This document shows, one piece after another, positions 12,243 through 22,057 of a DNA stretch of 39,910 nucleotides. The notes under the pieces are model-generated. The model ran no database searches. It was not told the origin of the DNA and saw nothing but the letters and a program-made list of their open reading frames with translations. Made by a program: the position numbers and the translations under genes. This DNA is from Chalara sp. BL73 (Eukaryota > Ascomycota > Leotiomycetes > Helotiales), in NCBI GenBank assembly GCA_918026815.1, contig CAKJVC010000200.1, positions 1 to 39,910 on the forward strand. The letters run 5' to 3'. Position 1 is the stretch's first letter, and each line of letters starts with the position of its first letter.

Positions 12243-13559
12243 TATACAATAACTTTTTTGCCGTTAAAAAAAAGACTGCTATATTTTTTAAGTACCGGTA
12301 TAAATTAAAAATAAGCACAATTATATATTCGGCTTAAGCTTGTAAAAGCAACCGATTGTTTTTTAAGCTTTTTATGTTTGTATGTTTTATTAAAAAATAA
12401 GTTTAAAGTAAAATTTTTAGTTGTTACTTCAAGCTTTTTAACTGTAAATACAAATTTTAGTGCAAATGTAAAAAACATTGTATATAGTGTAAATACTGTA
12501 GTAGTAATAATAAACAAAAAGTTGTTTTGTTAAAAAGCTTTTAAGCGTAAAAAAAAAAGTTAATATAACTAGTCGTTACTATTAAAGCAATCTATATACT
12601 TGATTTAACAGTTTGCAGCGGCAACAAAAGTAATTTTTATACTTATTTGTTTTATGCTAGTTACTTAAATTTTAATAGCAGCTATTGTTTTGCTAAAGCG
12701 TTTAAAACTTTTTTAGTGAAACTTTTTGCTAAAACTTTTTTAACAGAACTTTTTTACGCCGTAAATTAGCGTATGTTTAGTTTATACTAAAGTTTTGTAG
12801 CTTTTTGCTATTTGTTTAACTTTAATTACTATACTAAATTCCGGTACTTTTAAATTTTTTACTTTTTAAATGTTATTTAAATGCTTAGCTTTAGCGTTTG
12901 CACGCTAGTTTTCGTTTTTAAAATGTTGTTTAAAAAAGTCGTTTGCTAACAAAAATCACTAACTGAATAAGTTTTTGTAAACTGTTGTAACGCTTTTTAA
13001 ATTTCGCGCTGCTTTTTTAGAAGTTTGTAGCATTTTTTTTTGTATTACAAAAATATTGCTGTAATGTTTTTTATCGAGTAGCTCGTTAGTAAAGCGTATT
13101 TGAAAAGTGTGCCGGTGTTTTTTTTTTTGCTTTTTCGCACTGTATATCGCGTTTATAAGCTTCGCTGTTGCTACAAAGAGTGCTTAACTTTTGCGTAAAT
13201 CATTAAAATACATGTAGCGAGAAATATGCTAAAAAGCAAAAACAGCAACAGGATTAAGCATAAAACTTATAAGCGTAATAGCGGTGGCTATAGCATACTG
13301 GGAAAAGCACCGGCGAGCCTAATTTTTATATAATAAATATACGTCAATAGCTTATAAAGGTGTAAAATATAAGAGGGTGGAAAAGTGTATTGTATTAATG
13401 ATAATGTGCTTTCATACTAGAGGCGAAAGTTATATACAACTCATGCTCATCAGGTCACATGACTGACCACTCATAAGTATCACGTGACAGAGTGTGAAAG
13501 GAAAGAAAATCATCCCCACCACATTATTAACTATTATTTACAGTATTTAAGCTATTTTA
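12243..13559. other. AT-rich degraded DNA without a supportable gene
   Basis: Heavily RIP-like sequence. The longest open frame (minus strand, 12517-12305, 70 codons) does not resemble a family I know; with the frames upstream of it to about 13200 it could be a decayed coding region read leftwards. A less mutated patch lies at about 13200-13530, including ATCACGTGAC near 13478 and the AC-rich stretch CCCCACCACA. It may be the 5' part or promoter of the helicase relic that follows, or an unrelated repeat fragment. Confidence 0.4.
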
Positions 13560-15460
13560 TTTCGCTTAAATATACAAACTATTGCCGAGTAAAACTTATA
13601 CTACACTATTTGTTTATAAAATAAAATAATTTATTTTCGATTAATAAACGAATTTACGAGTTTTATAGCAACGCGTTTTCGGCTTGTATACAAACGCATT
13701 TTTATTTTTTAAACTATTATACCGACTCGGTATTTAACGAAAACTCGAAGTTCGATAATAGCGATATTAAACTAAATTTAAAAAAAAAAACAATATTATA
13801 TTAAATAAATTTAAGCTTTTAGCTCGTTAACGCTTAAATTATAACTTTTCATAAATCGATATTACTAAGCTAAATCAACGTTTACTTAATCGGCAATATA
13901 ACTAGTTTGTATATATCAGTCGTTGTAATATACGTTCGAATATATAAAAACAGTTTAAAAATAATAATTAAGCTATACAAATTGTTACAAATAATTTTTT
14001 GCTCGAAAGCTTAAACGCGAAACAGTTAAAAACTTTATAATACAGTTGTTTTTTAGTACGTTTACAAATTTAGTGTAACAGTACTAAAAAAACTTATGCT
14101 TTTTTAACTATTATTAAATTTAAATAACGTTGCCGAATCCGGAAAAACGTATATACTGTTAAAAATTTATACTCGCTTTTAAAAACTCGCAATTAAAATT
14201 AAAAAAAGTAATCCGGTATTTCGAAATGTTTTTACGAGTATTACAGCTTTTAATATTATCGGCCAAACTTTACATAGTTTGTTTCGGCTTTTAATTAAAA
14301 GCAAAAAATTAAATATAAATACGTCGACTTTACAAGCTTTATAAAATTAGTTTCGATATTATCGATTTTTAATTATTAATAAAAAATTTATAAAAAATTT
14401 AAAAACTTTGTTGCTAATTAACGATTGTTTATAAGCGATTTTTTTTTTAAGTATACTTTTTTTTAGAAGTATAAACGTTTTGTTATATAAAGATTTTTTT
14501 TAATTGCTGTTTATAAAAAAAAAACTATTATATATTTCGGCTGTTTAAACCGAGTTTTATACTATTTAAAACTAGTGCTTATATCGAGTTTTTAATCGAT
14601 TTGTTCGGCTAACTTAAATTATACAACAATAAAAAAAAACGATTTTTTAATTAAGTTTTAAGCTGTTTTAAATAAATTACAAGTTTTTTAATTGTTAATT
14701 GCTAGCTAAAAACTGTTTTGTACACGTATTGTAAATACACTTTTTGCACTCGAAATTTAAAGTTTTGCGACTGTTTTACAGTTTTATTATACTAAAAACG
14801 AAGTCGCAAAACGAAACTTTGTTTTTTTAGCTGTATTATAACAGTTTGTTATTAAAATTACAGCTCGGTATACCGGCTATAATACTGCTCGAACTACCGA
14901 AAATAAAGCCGATAATTTGTTATTAAAGCTTTATATATATATCGGCGTTCGTGTTATATTTACAGTTAATTTATAAACCGAACATAATTTAGTTAATAGT
15001 TTTATAAAAACTATTATTAATATATTTTAGTTTACAAATACAACGCTTTTTACAGCTATATTTTCGATATTATTTATTCGCTTTAACATTTATACCGGCC
15101 CGGATTTTTTAAGCTGTTTACTCGAAATTGTTTTTATTTTACTTTTTTTTTATACTTATAATTATAAAAGCGTTTTTTGTTTACGAACTTAGTTTTTTTT
15201 ACGGCTTGTTTATACTATTACAGTTTATAAAAGTCAAGAATTAACTTTTTTTTAAATTGTATTAAACTTAAATTAAAAAAAGCACTATATCGGCTTTTTA
15301 TATATTGCAGTTTTACGAGTAAAAACTTTAAATAGTTTGTTTTTTAAAAGTTTTTTTAACTTTAAACAGTTTACAAGTAAAAAATCAGCTATTTTCAAAA
15401 ATCGAAAGCTAGATTTTATTTGTAGAAATACGCAATTATTATAGTTATATACTTGTAAAA
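13560..15460 (+). pseudogene. RIP-degraded PIF1-like helicase, probably from a Helitron
   Basis: Reading the plus strand through stops recovers a PIF1/RecD-type helicase in order: Walker A VAESGKTYT near 14128-14154, then a block with ITAFNIIGQTLHSL (14240-14285), a Walker B relic LLINDCL (about 14410-14430), and IKITARYTGYNTARTTENKAD (about 14850-14920). A final block at 15180-15420 reads LRLVYTITVYKSQELT (decayed SH3-like/motif VI with THKSQG) and then SRVKTLN-like and LDFICRN. PIF1 helicases unwind DNA 5' to 3'; this domain forms the C-terminal part of Helitron transposases in fungi. I could not see the HUH Rep domain or Helitron ends, so a stand-alone PIF1-like gene is possible. Many in-frame stops show it is dead. 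Confidence 0.7.
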
Positions 15461-15639
15461 CTTGTAATACTTGTAATTGTAAAAAGTAAAAACTGTTTAT
15501 AATTTATTTGCTTAGTTTTACTATTTTAAAATAACTTTAACTTTTTAGCTTTTTTTTATACAACAACTACAATTACTACTACAACTACTAATACAACTAC
15601 TTAAAATTAATTAATAACAATATCGTAATGCTTTTTGCT

Positions 15640-16320
15640 TTTACAAAATCTGTATTTTACTATTTTAAAAAAATAAAAAAATAAAGCAGTTATTTTTGTT
15701 GTTCCAATTTAAGTTCGGCTTAGTAGTAATAAAAATAAAAATAAAAATAAAAATAAAAATAAAAATAAAAATAAAAATAAAAAAACCGATAACTACAGTA
15801 AATTTACGAGTTTTTTTTTAAATTGATTTTATTATTGTTAATTGTATTAAACTCGAAACTTGTTTTTTTGGTTTATTTTACTGCTGTTATAATTGCTTTA
15901 GTTGCTATACTAACTGTTCGAAATTTTGTTTTGCGCTTAAATCGGTCTGCTAATACAAATCGTTTTTTAAATATAAAAGCGCTATTAAATTATATAGTTA
16001 AAAAAAAAAAAGCTATAAATTGTAAATACTGTATTTGTACTCGGCCGGCTAAAGTTTAAACTGCTTGTGTTACAGTAAATAAATATTTCAAAAATAGTTG
16101 TGCTAATTGCTACTATAATAATAAAAAAATCCGGTGCAGTTTTTGTAAATTTACGAATTGTTTTTTTGTTTTTCGATTTATAACTAACATTACAAACTTG
16201 TAAATAGTTAAATTACAGCTGTTACAGTTGCTGCAGTTGTAAATACAGCTACAACTATAAATTCTGTTGCTTTTATTATTTTTTCGGCCGTTAAAAGCTT
16301 TTTTGCTCGTTTTTTTTAGC
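15640..16320 (+). pseudogene. Cys-rich zinc-finger-like ORF relic downstream of the helicase
   Basis: An open stretch at 15823-16059 ends in NCKYCICTRPAKV. Reading through the stop gives TACVTVNKYFKNSCANCYYN and then RCSFCKF, a spaced-cysteine pattern that suggests a zinc-binding motif. I do not recognise a named family. It lies downstream of the PIF1 relic on the same strand and shows the same RIP decay, so it may belong to the same mobile unit. The open frame starts at a TTG after the (AAAAAT)n tract, so its real start is unknown. A Thr/Ala/Leu-rich low-complexity tail may follow to about 16320. Confidence 0.45.
15729..15785. repeat. (AAAAAT)n microsatellite
   Basis: About nine tandem copies of the 6-mer AAAAAT with no interruption. 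It sits between the helicase relic and the Cys-rich ORF relic. On the plus strand one frame would read alternating Asn-Lys, so it could have been a coding dipeptide repeat whose C positions were changed to T by RIP, or an A-rich retroelement tail. Confidence 0.85.
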
Positions 16321-16606
16321 GTATTGCTTTTATTAATATATTTTCGGTATTTCGTAGTTGTGTTGCTTGTAAATTTATACTTAGTATATACATTTTAATT
16401 GTTTATAACTAACGATTTTTACTTGTAAATTAAAACTACAAGTTAAATTCGAGTTTTTCGTTGTTTTTGTGCACAACGTATATATTAAATTGCGAAGCAT
16501 TACAAAAAAATCTTGAAATGCTATATTTAGCTAACAGAGTTATATACGGAAAAAGCTAGTAAACTAAATGAAAATAGTAATATTTTTTAGTTTTCGAGCT
16601 TGTAAC
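16321..16606. other. AT-rich degraded DNA
   Basis: RIP-like sequence between the Cys-rich relic and the solo LTR. No domain, promoter or repeat is recognisable. Confidence 0.5.
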
Positions 16607-16906
16607 TGTAACAATCGAAGGCATATGGACTCCTGATCACGTGGCAAGGTACGGACCCAAGATGGGGGAGAGCCAATACGGACTCTCTTCGGACATAGCA
16701 CTCGTATCCCTTACGGACCTAGGTACGACACGGACTCCGGAAGAATATGGAGAGGGATATAAAAAGTGTTTCTTTTGTCTACAAGATTATTTTTTCTCTA
16801 TGTTTTTTATATCCTTCGTAGTAGACCTCTTAGAATGCTACTATTAGCCTAAGATACGTACTCCCATATACCTCTACTCAGCCTGTAGTGTTCTAGCGTC
16901 GTTACA
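16607..16906. repeat. Solo LTR, 300 bp (family 2) with TSD GTAAC
   Basis: Begins TGTAACAATCG and ends CGTCGTTACA, giving inverted termini TGTAAC/GTTACA. It is flanked by the 5-bp direct repeat GTAAC (16602-16606 and 16907-16911), the duplication size of gypsy-type elements. Inside are ATCACGTGGC near 16637 and a TATA-like GATATAAAAAG near 16757, which fit an LTR promoter. The 68-codon open frame across it has no support as a gene. It has normal composition, so it escaped heavy RIP or is recent. Confidence 0.9.
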
Positions 16907-16911
16907 GTAAC

Positions 16912-17722
16912 GTAGTTTTCAAGTAGTTACAGACCGAATACAAACCGTAAAGTCTTTTAAGCGCAGCGAAATATAAAGGTTTGGGGGCTGGCCCCCATAT
17001 AAATACGTGATAATTTATAAAATTAAAAAGCAAGCTTTCTATTTTCGATTGTTACACCTAACGAGCGCCTTTATTGCATGGCCATGATCCACCACGTGAT
17101 CTACACCTTCAGGGGTTCTCTGTGTAAGCCAAGCTTACCAAGCCTCAGGCCCCTAAGGCATAAGTCTGTTAGCGATGCGCGTAACAGTGTTGTAAAGTTG
17201 CACAATATCGCAACCCAAAATTTTCACTAAGTTCCGCGGCAGCGAAATAAAAGCGGCATGCCATGATTTTTGGCGTGTTGGCGCTAAAGTGTGCCGTTTC
17301 AATTGTACCCGATAAAAAGCTTTTCGGGGATACCGACTTCTAGAACTCGGTGGTTCCGGATACGGCGTGTTAAGCACTGTTATGGGATATAAAGAAGAGC
17401 CAGAGCTCTCGGGGAAAGGGCAAACTTGAGTTTATCAATTGATTTCTCAGGGTAGACTACAAGCACACTTTTAACATATACCCAATACTATTACAATTAC
17501 CTCGCGAGTCACGTGTTCTTGCCTGCCATATTGCAATCCCTCCTGCTGCCCTCTGTTCTGTTACACCCTGTATTCTTACTTTCCACGGGGCAAAAGCCGC
17601 AGCTTCGTAAAGCCACGGTCTTGCTCTTGATGGATATGGTAATTGTTCTAGGTTCTGAGATAAAGGGGTTGAGATGGCCCGTGCGCCATCACGTGCCACG
17701 TGGGTTTGTTGGGTGGATATAA
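16912..17722. other. Boundary and intergenic DNA, AT-rich to normal composition
   Basis: The AT-rich compartment ends at about 17040. From there to 17722 base composition is ordinary, but the open frames on both strands (60-95 codons) overlap each other and match nothing I recognise. Three CACGTG cores occur (about 17093, 17511 and a pair at 17688-17702). They could be bHLH/E-box sites, but the same hexamer also occurs in the LTRs of this window. Confidence 0.45.
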
Positions 17723-17724
17723 GG

Positions 17725-17948
17725 ATGGTTATAGACTCCACCGTAAAAAATGTTGGAGAGGTGCTTAGGGTGTAGAAAGTGTGATTATAGACTTCATAGT
17801 AAAAAATATCGGAGAGGCGCTTAGGGTGTAAAAGGTGTGATTATAGACCCCACAATAAAAAATATCGGAGAGGTGCTTAGGGTGTAGAAGGTGTGAATAT
17901 AAACTCCACAGTAAACAATATCGAAAGGTGCTTAGGGTGTAAAAAAGT
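17725..17948. repeat. 56-bp tandem repeat, four copies
   Basis: Four degenerate units with periods of 56, 56 and 55 bp, judged by the shared block CTTAGGGTGT at 17764, 17820, 17876 and 17931. Each unit also carries ATAGAC/ATAAAC, TCCAC-like and GTAAAAAATAT blocks. It lies 140 bp upstream of the O-methyltransferase TATA box. Each unit contains one TTAGGG hexamer. Confidence 0.85.
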
Positions 17949-18087
17949 GTCCTAAATCGGAATGTAAAAATAATTGGTTATTGATCTAAAATATGATTGG
18001 CTAAAAAGTGAAGTACCTTTTATATAGGAAAAAATGTTCGTTAAGCTGAGACTGACCAACTCCCAGTGTGGTCAGCGGCATAACAGG

Positions 18088-18098
18088 TATATATATAA
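18088..18098 (+). promoter_or_regulatory. TATA-like box of the O-methyltransferase gene
   Basis: TATATATATAA lies about 260 bp upstream of the chosen ATG. An A-rich stretch (about 18113-18180) follows that looks like a fungal 5' leader (AGAAACACAAGCAATCAATTG). The assignment is by position and sequence only. Confidence 0.5.
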
Positions 18099-18356
18099 GG
18101 CAGATACTCCGTGAGAAAACAGACAAGAAACACAAGCAATCAATTGAAGAATTCTTGAACCTCATACAATTACTCAAGGATAGTGTTAGGCTACGCTGAC
18201 CTCATATCCGACACTTTGAATACCCGTCAAAAGCCCTCGTCAGGAATCAGGTTATACAATCTTTTTTTGAACTCTCTAATCTTATTGTATACTCTTCGTT
18301 GCCCCAATACTGAGTCCTATTGTCCAACAGAAAGAGCATCCATCACTGACTGTACC

Positions 18357-19775
18357 ATGGACGCCATTGTAAACCAAATCAAGAGTCTGGCTTCAGGCGC
18401 CGACGAGGCTCAACGCAAGCTCATCCTTGTCTCCTTGCGTGAGGTGTCTGATTCCATTGAGACTCCCCCGGATACTATACAACGACTGGTATATTTGGTG
18501 AGTTCTATTAGAAGTTGACTCGCGTAAGGAACTACTAGTAAGTAACGTTGAATTGACAAATTATTCTAGGGATTACCACTCGCCATAATTCGTGTTGGGA
18601 TTGACCTAGACCTGTTTCAACTTTTGGTGAAAAACAAAACGCCGGCGTCTGTGAGCGAGTTAGCCACCAAGACTGGGGCGGCACCAGTCCTCCTAGGTGA
18701 CTATTTAGCATCTCTTCAATTTTCAGAGATATATAGCTAACCAATTGACCTTGTTATAGCCCGTATTCTTCGCTATCTAGCTTCAATAGGAATCATCAAG
18801 GAAACAGGAAAGGACACTTTTGCATATAATAACATCACTGAAGCAATCACTCTTCCAGGATCGGCGGGAGCTCTTTACAACTAGTAAGTGCAATCATTTC
18901 GTATTTTCATCATATTTAAATAATCAGATTCTAATTGATTACTTTCACCTCTCCAGCTTTTACACCAGTTATCCGGTTTGGCAAGTTCTGCCCGATTTCC
19001 TCAAAGAACGCAAATACCAGAACGTGGAGAAAAATACTGATACCGCACTGCAAAAAGCGTGGAACACAGATCTGCCATTTTTTACCTGGATGCTAACTCA
19101 GCCTGAAAAACTGGCACACTTTAACCAGTACATGTCTGTCCATCATTCGGGCAAACGCCAATGGCATGAAGTCTATCCACTAGAGGAGAAGATTAAAGGG
19201 CTTGAGCGAGAGCAAGTGTTTTTTGTGGATGTTGGTGGTGGAATTGGTACTCAGTCAGTTGCTTTGCGTAAGAAGTACCCTGGTCTTAAAGCTAGAGTCA
19301 TTGTGCAAGATACGCCAGACACTATTGCACAGGCTATTTCACACCCAGATATTGAGACCCTGGCGCAAAACATCTTCGATCCTCAAGCTATTACTGGTGA
19401 GCAATTCTCTTCCTGCTCCTTTTGCCGGAGTTACTACTAATAAATGGACTTATACCTTCAGGCGCGCGTATCTATTACATGCGTAATATCCTACACGACT
19501 TCCCTGACGAAAAATGTACTATAATTCTGAAGAATACTGCAGCTGCTCTAGCTCCAGGCTCAGTTATTCTCATCGATGAGATGGTCGTTCCTGACACTGG
19601 TGCTCATTTTCATGCCACTCAGCAGGATATAATTGTGATGGCTACGTTTGCAGCATTGGAGCGAACCCATGAGCAATGGTACAACTTAATTGAGGGGGCA
19701 GGGCTGAGGATCAACAAAATATACCCTTACAGTGCCAGTGTACAAGACAGTATTATTGAGGTGGTGAAAGAGTGA
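18357..19775 (+). CDS. SAM-dependent O-methyltransferase, COMT-type (five exons)
   Basis: Transfers a methyl group from S-adenosylmethionine to a hydroxyl of a small aromatic or polyketide-type substrate, as do fungal secondary-metabolism O-methyltransferases; the substrate is unknown. Exons: 18357-18497, 18570-18696, 18760-18883, 18957-19396 and 19462-19775. The introns of 72, 63, 73 and 65 bp all begin GT and end AG, and the phases fit. The spliced product is 381 aa, the usual family length. An N-terminal winged-helix dimerisation region covers about residues 40-130. The SAM motif VDVGGGIGT is at 221-229 and the catalytic His is in RNILHDFPDE (His289). LIDEMVVPD is at 314-322, and LERT follows at 343-346. 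ATG at 18357 sits in ACCATGG; an in-frame upstream start at 18183 would add 58 residues lacking family features. No break is seen, so it is probably functional. Confidence 0.92.
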
Positions 19776-20477
19776 AACAGAACTAGATATCTGAAATACA
19801 CTCTAGCTAAATACATTGTTATTATCATAACCCAATACACAGTCTTGGAATAGTAGGTCTACACCCACAAAGAATCAATTCGAGTTCGAATTTGAATTTT
19901 GAGCCTTCGAATCATGGGTCGATTCAATTCGATAAATTCGCGAATTTTCGAACAGTTCGAGTTCTATCACGTGATACTATGTATTAAGGTGTTTTTCTTT
20001 TCTTTTTGTGTTAACTTAGGGTTAGGGTTAGTTACATGTAGCAGACTGATGTGATTGGGTATAAACAATCGCCAATTGCTCCGTCAGGGTCTTGAAAGTG
20101 CCTCTTTTGATGTGCTGAATTATCGCAAACGAGGTAACCGCTGGAGTTTAATGAGAGAACTCCATCCCCTAGGACTTGTGGTTGGCCCTGTACGCAGTGC
20201 GGCAAATTTTACAACTGGGTACCTTCGTATGGGCCGTGTGTGGAACCTTTTGGCTTGGCCATCAAATCACGCATAGGACAGTACAAAAGTCGCTAATCAG
20301 ACTACTCACAATAGAAATTTTGCAAATGTAGTAGGGTTTCCATCAATTCCTTTTAAAGATATGGCATCTCACTTACCTCCCTTTTCTCTAGTCTCTTTCG
20401 TATGGCAATTATATAAATCATCGCAGATGCCGGACTCCAGCGTGCTCCATTCTCTCTACTCTATCTTAAAAGTCGGA
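19776..20477. other. Intergenic region with TTCGAA-rich patch and telomere-like tract
   Basis: No gene is supported. A patch at about 19876-19964 is packed with TTCGAA, TTCGAG and ATTCG words in both orientations. It is followed by the perfect 12-bp palindrome TATCACGTGATA (19965-19976) and a short telomeric tract. The 73-codon frame at 20055-20276 starts at TTG and resembles nothing I know. Confidence 0.5.
20016..20031 (+). repeat. Interstitial telomeric tract
   Basis: TTAGGGTTAGGGTTAG, 2.7 perfect copies, in the same orientation as the chromosome-end telomere 19.8 kb to the right. Such short tracts can mark sites where telomerase acted at a break or where subtelomeric pieces were joined. 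It could also be chance. Confidence 0.8.
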
Positions 20478-21341
20478 ATGGAACCGAATCAAGCTACCTT
20501 CATGGCAGAGAATAGGCAGGGCGAAATCTACGCCGTCACATCTCCTTCTTCACCTTTACTCTTATAATCGTTTGCGCATGCTTTGGCCTTCGCATGTTTG
20601 ACGCGAGGGTCTCTTTGGTGTGAAGATTGGCTTGCCTTAGTATCAGGGGTAGGTTTACAGGCAGTCAGCCACTTTTTGTCCATACAGTCCGGCGATAGTA
20701 ACCACGGCATTAGGTCTGCAGAATCGGTGTATTCACAGCCACCATGTGCTGGCTACGCTTCGGCCTAGTGAGGCATGCCGCAGCGGTCATAGAGGAAGAT
20801 CCGTAAAACATCTCTCGCTTCCTCCAAACTATAGTAGCGACAAGGTTGTCCCTGATTGCCTTTGCCATAGAGCCTTTGGCGTAACGAACATACGCTATTT
20901 TCTCTATGGATTCACTGTCCTGGCTGTCTCCTGGGCGATTTCTACGGTTAGTAATCACATTTGGCGGATAGAGCCGTGGACGATTCTAATGACTAGCAAC
21001 GAGTATGCCCCATTGATTTGCACCTGCGGGCCTATCCAGTCTTTTGGGACGGCACACGGCAGAATTGCCTCGATCTTTCGAAGTTCTATCTTGGCGTTGC
21101 TGTTGGAAGTATAGTATTAGACTTTAGATTAATGGTTCTACCATTCTTTTATATCTGGACCTTGAAAAGTTTCCCAATCTCAGAGAGAATCGATATCCTT
21201 CGTGCCAGAGTCCTTGTACTAAGTATGCGTTCTCTGCAGTATGTGTATTATTACTATAGTCCATTTGGTAATAGTTGCAAGAGTGGACTACACGGACCCA
21301 ACCAGGGGATGTGTGGACTTGATGATTTGGACCGGCCTTGA
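20478..21341 (+). pseudogene. SAT4/rhodopsin-like integral membrane protein, frameshifted
   Basis: Pieces of the fungal SAT4 (rhodopsin-domain) seven-helix family appear in order but in changing frames. They are: an N-terminus from ATG 20478; FTLIIVCACFGLRMF then WCEDWLALVSGVGLQAVSHF (20550-20690); RHAAAVIEEDP, stop TAA at 20804, NISRFLQTIVATRLSLIAFAI (about 20765-20885); YFLYGFTVLAVSWAIS (about 20898-20945); CGPIQSF and, one frame over, WDGTRQNCLDLSKFYLG with SIVLDFRLMVLPFFYIWTL (21025-21165). At least four frameshifts and one stop are needed to join these, and introns cannot explain all of them. Function in this family is poorly known; many members lie next to secondary-metabolite genes. 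Decay is by indels rather than RIP, unlike the surrounding AT-rich blocks. Confidence 0.75.
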
Positions 21342-21787
21342 ACTATACTGGTACGTACTTAATAACATAATTTAATTGTCTGCTGACTTTTGGAGCGGTG
21401 TTATATGCGCCAATGTACCGACGATACGCCCGTGTTGCGGCAACTAGGTAGAACTTTTGGCCACAAACCTAGCGGGTCGGCGCCGACAGGTCGCGTGAAA
21501 AAAAGGGAGATCTTGGCCAGCAGACGAAGTTCTGACGGCTTCTAGCGCTAAGGCCACTGGAGAAATAGAGCTTTCGAACTGTCCAGATAAGTTTGGAACT
21601 AGGAGCCTACCTTTAAATGTTGATGAAGCAACATATTCGGTTTAAAAGGAGTTTGGTCAGAGGCTTTCTTGTATATCTTTGAACTCATTGGAGTTGGTAA
21701 ACCGGCCTGTAGGCCCAGGGTCAGGTACAACTTTCATGCCCCATGGGGCGTAAAAAGAGTTTTAAGCAGAAATATTAAAACACTTCG
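21342..21787. other. Intergenic DNA, no gene seen
   Basis: Ordinary composition, with no open frame of note and no motif I can name. It lies between the SAT4 relic and the hairpin repeat. Confidence 0.4.
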
Positions 21788-21990
21788 CGCCTCATAAAGC
21801 GTAGATTTTGAAAACAGGGATCAAAAAAATCAGCTCACGCTTTATGAAGCATAGATTTTGAAAAAAAAGTCAGAAAAACCAGTTTACGCTTTAATAAGCA
21901 TAAGTTTGAAAAAAAAAAAAAAAAACAAAAAAAAACCCCCCCAATTTACGCTTTATAAAGCATAGATTCTAAAAAAAAAAAAAAAAAACA
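21788..21990. repeat. Degenerate tandem repeat with small palindromes and A-tracts, four copies
   Basis: Four units spaced 50, 49 and 62 bp apart (ATAGATTTTG-like block at 21801, 21851, 21900 and 21962). Each has a palindromic CGCTTTATAAAGC-like stem followed by an A tract that grows to 16-19 A. The best stem is GCTTTATAAAGC near 21950. It lies just left of the pogo element and is not part of its inverted repeat. Confidence 0.75.
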
Positions 21991-22057
21991 AGCGTACACA
22001 GAAGATGAAAGATACTCATAAGTAATTTTTATATTAATATATATTTTTACGGATATG

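Noticed and set aside
15729..15785. CRISPR-like or telomere-like array
   Set aside because: It is a simple 6-bp AAAAAT microsatellite with no spacers.
16641..16847. 68-codon ORF
   Set aside because: It lies wholly inside a solo LTR with clean ends and a 5-bp duplication, so it is LTR sequence and not a gene.
18183..18356. N-terminal extension of the O-methyltransferase to an upstream in-frame start
   Set aside because: The extra 58 residues have no family resemblance and lie in what looks like the 5' leader; ATG 18357 has a better context and gives the normal protein length.
20055..20276. 73-codon plus-strand ORF beside the interstitial telomeric tract
   Set aside because: It starts at TTG, has no recognised motif and no intron context; not enough to call a gene.
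20949..20997. An intron to rescue the frame of the SAT4-like gene
   Set aside because: GT..AG is possible here, but it would remove the CGPIQSF motif that, with WDGT in the next frame, gives the family's C-P---FWD block; a one-base loss explains it better.
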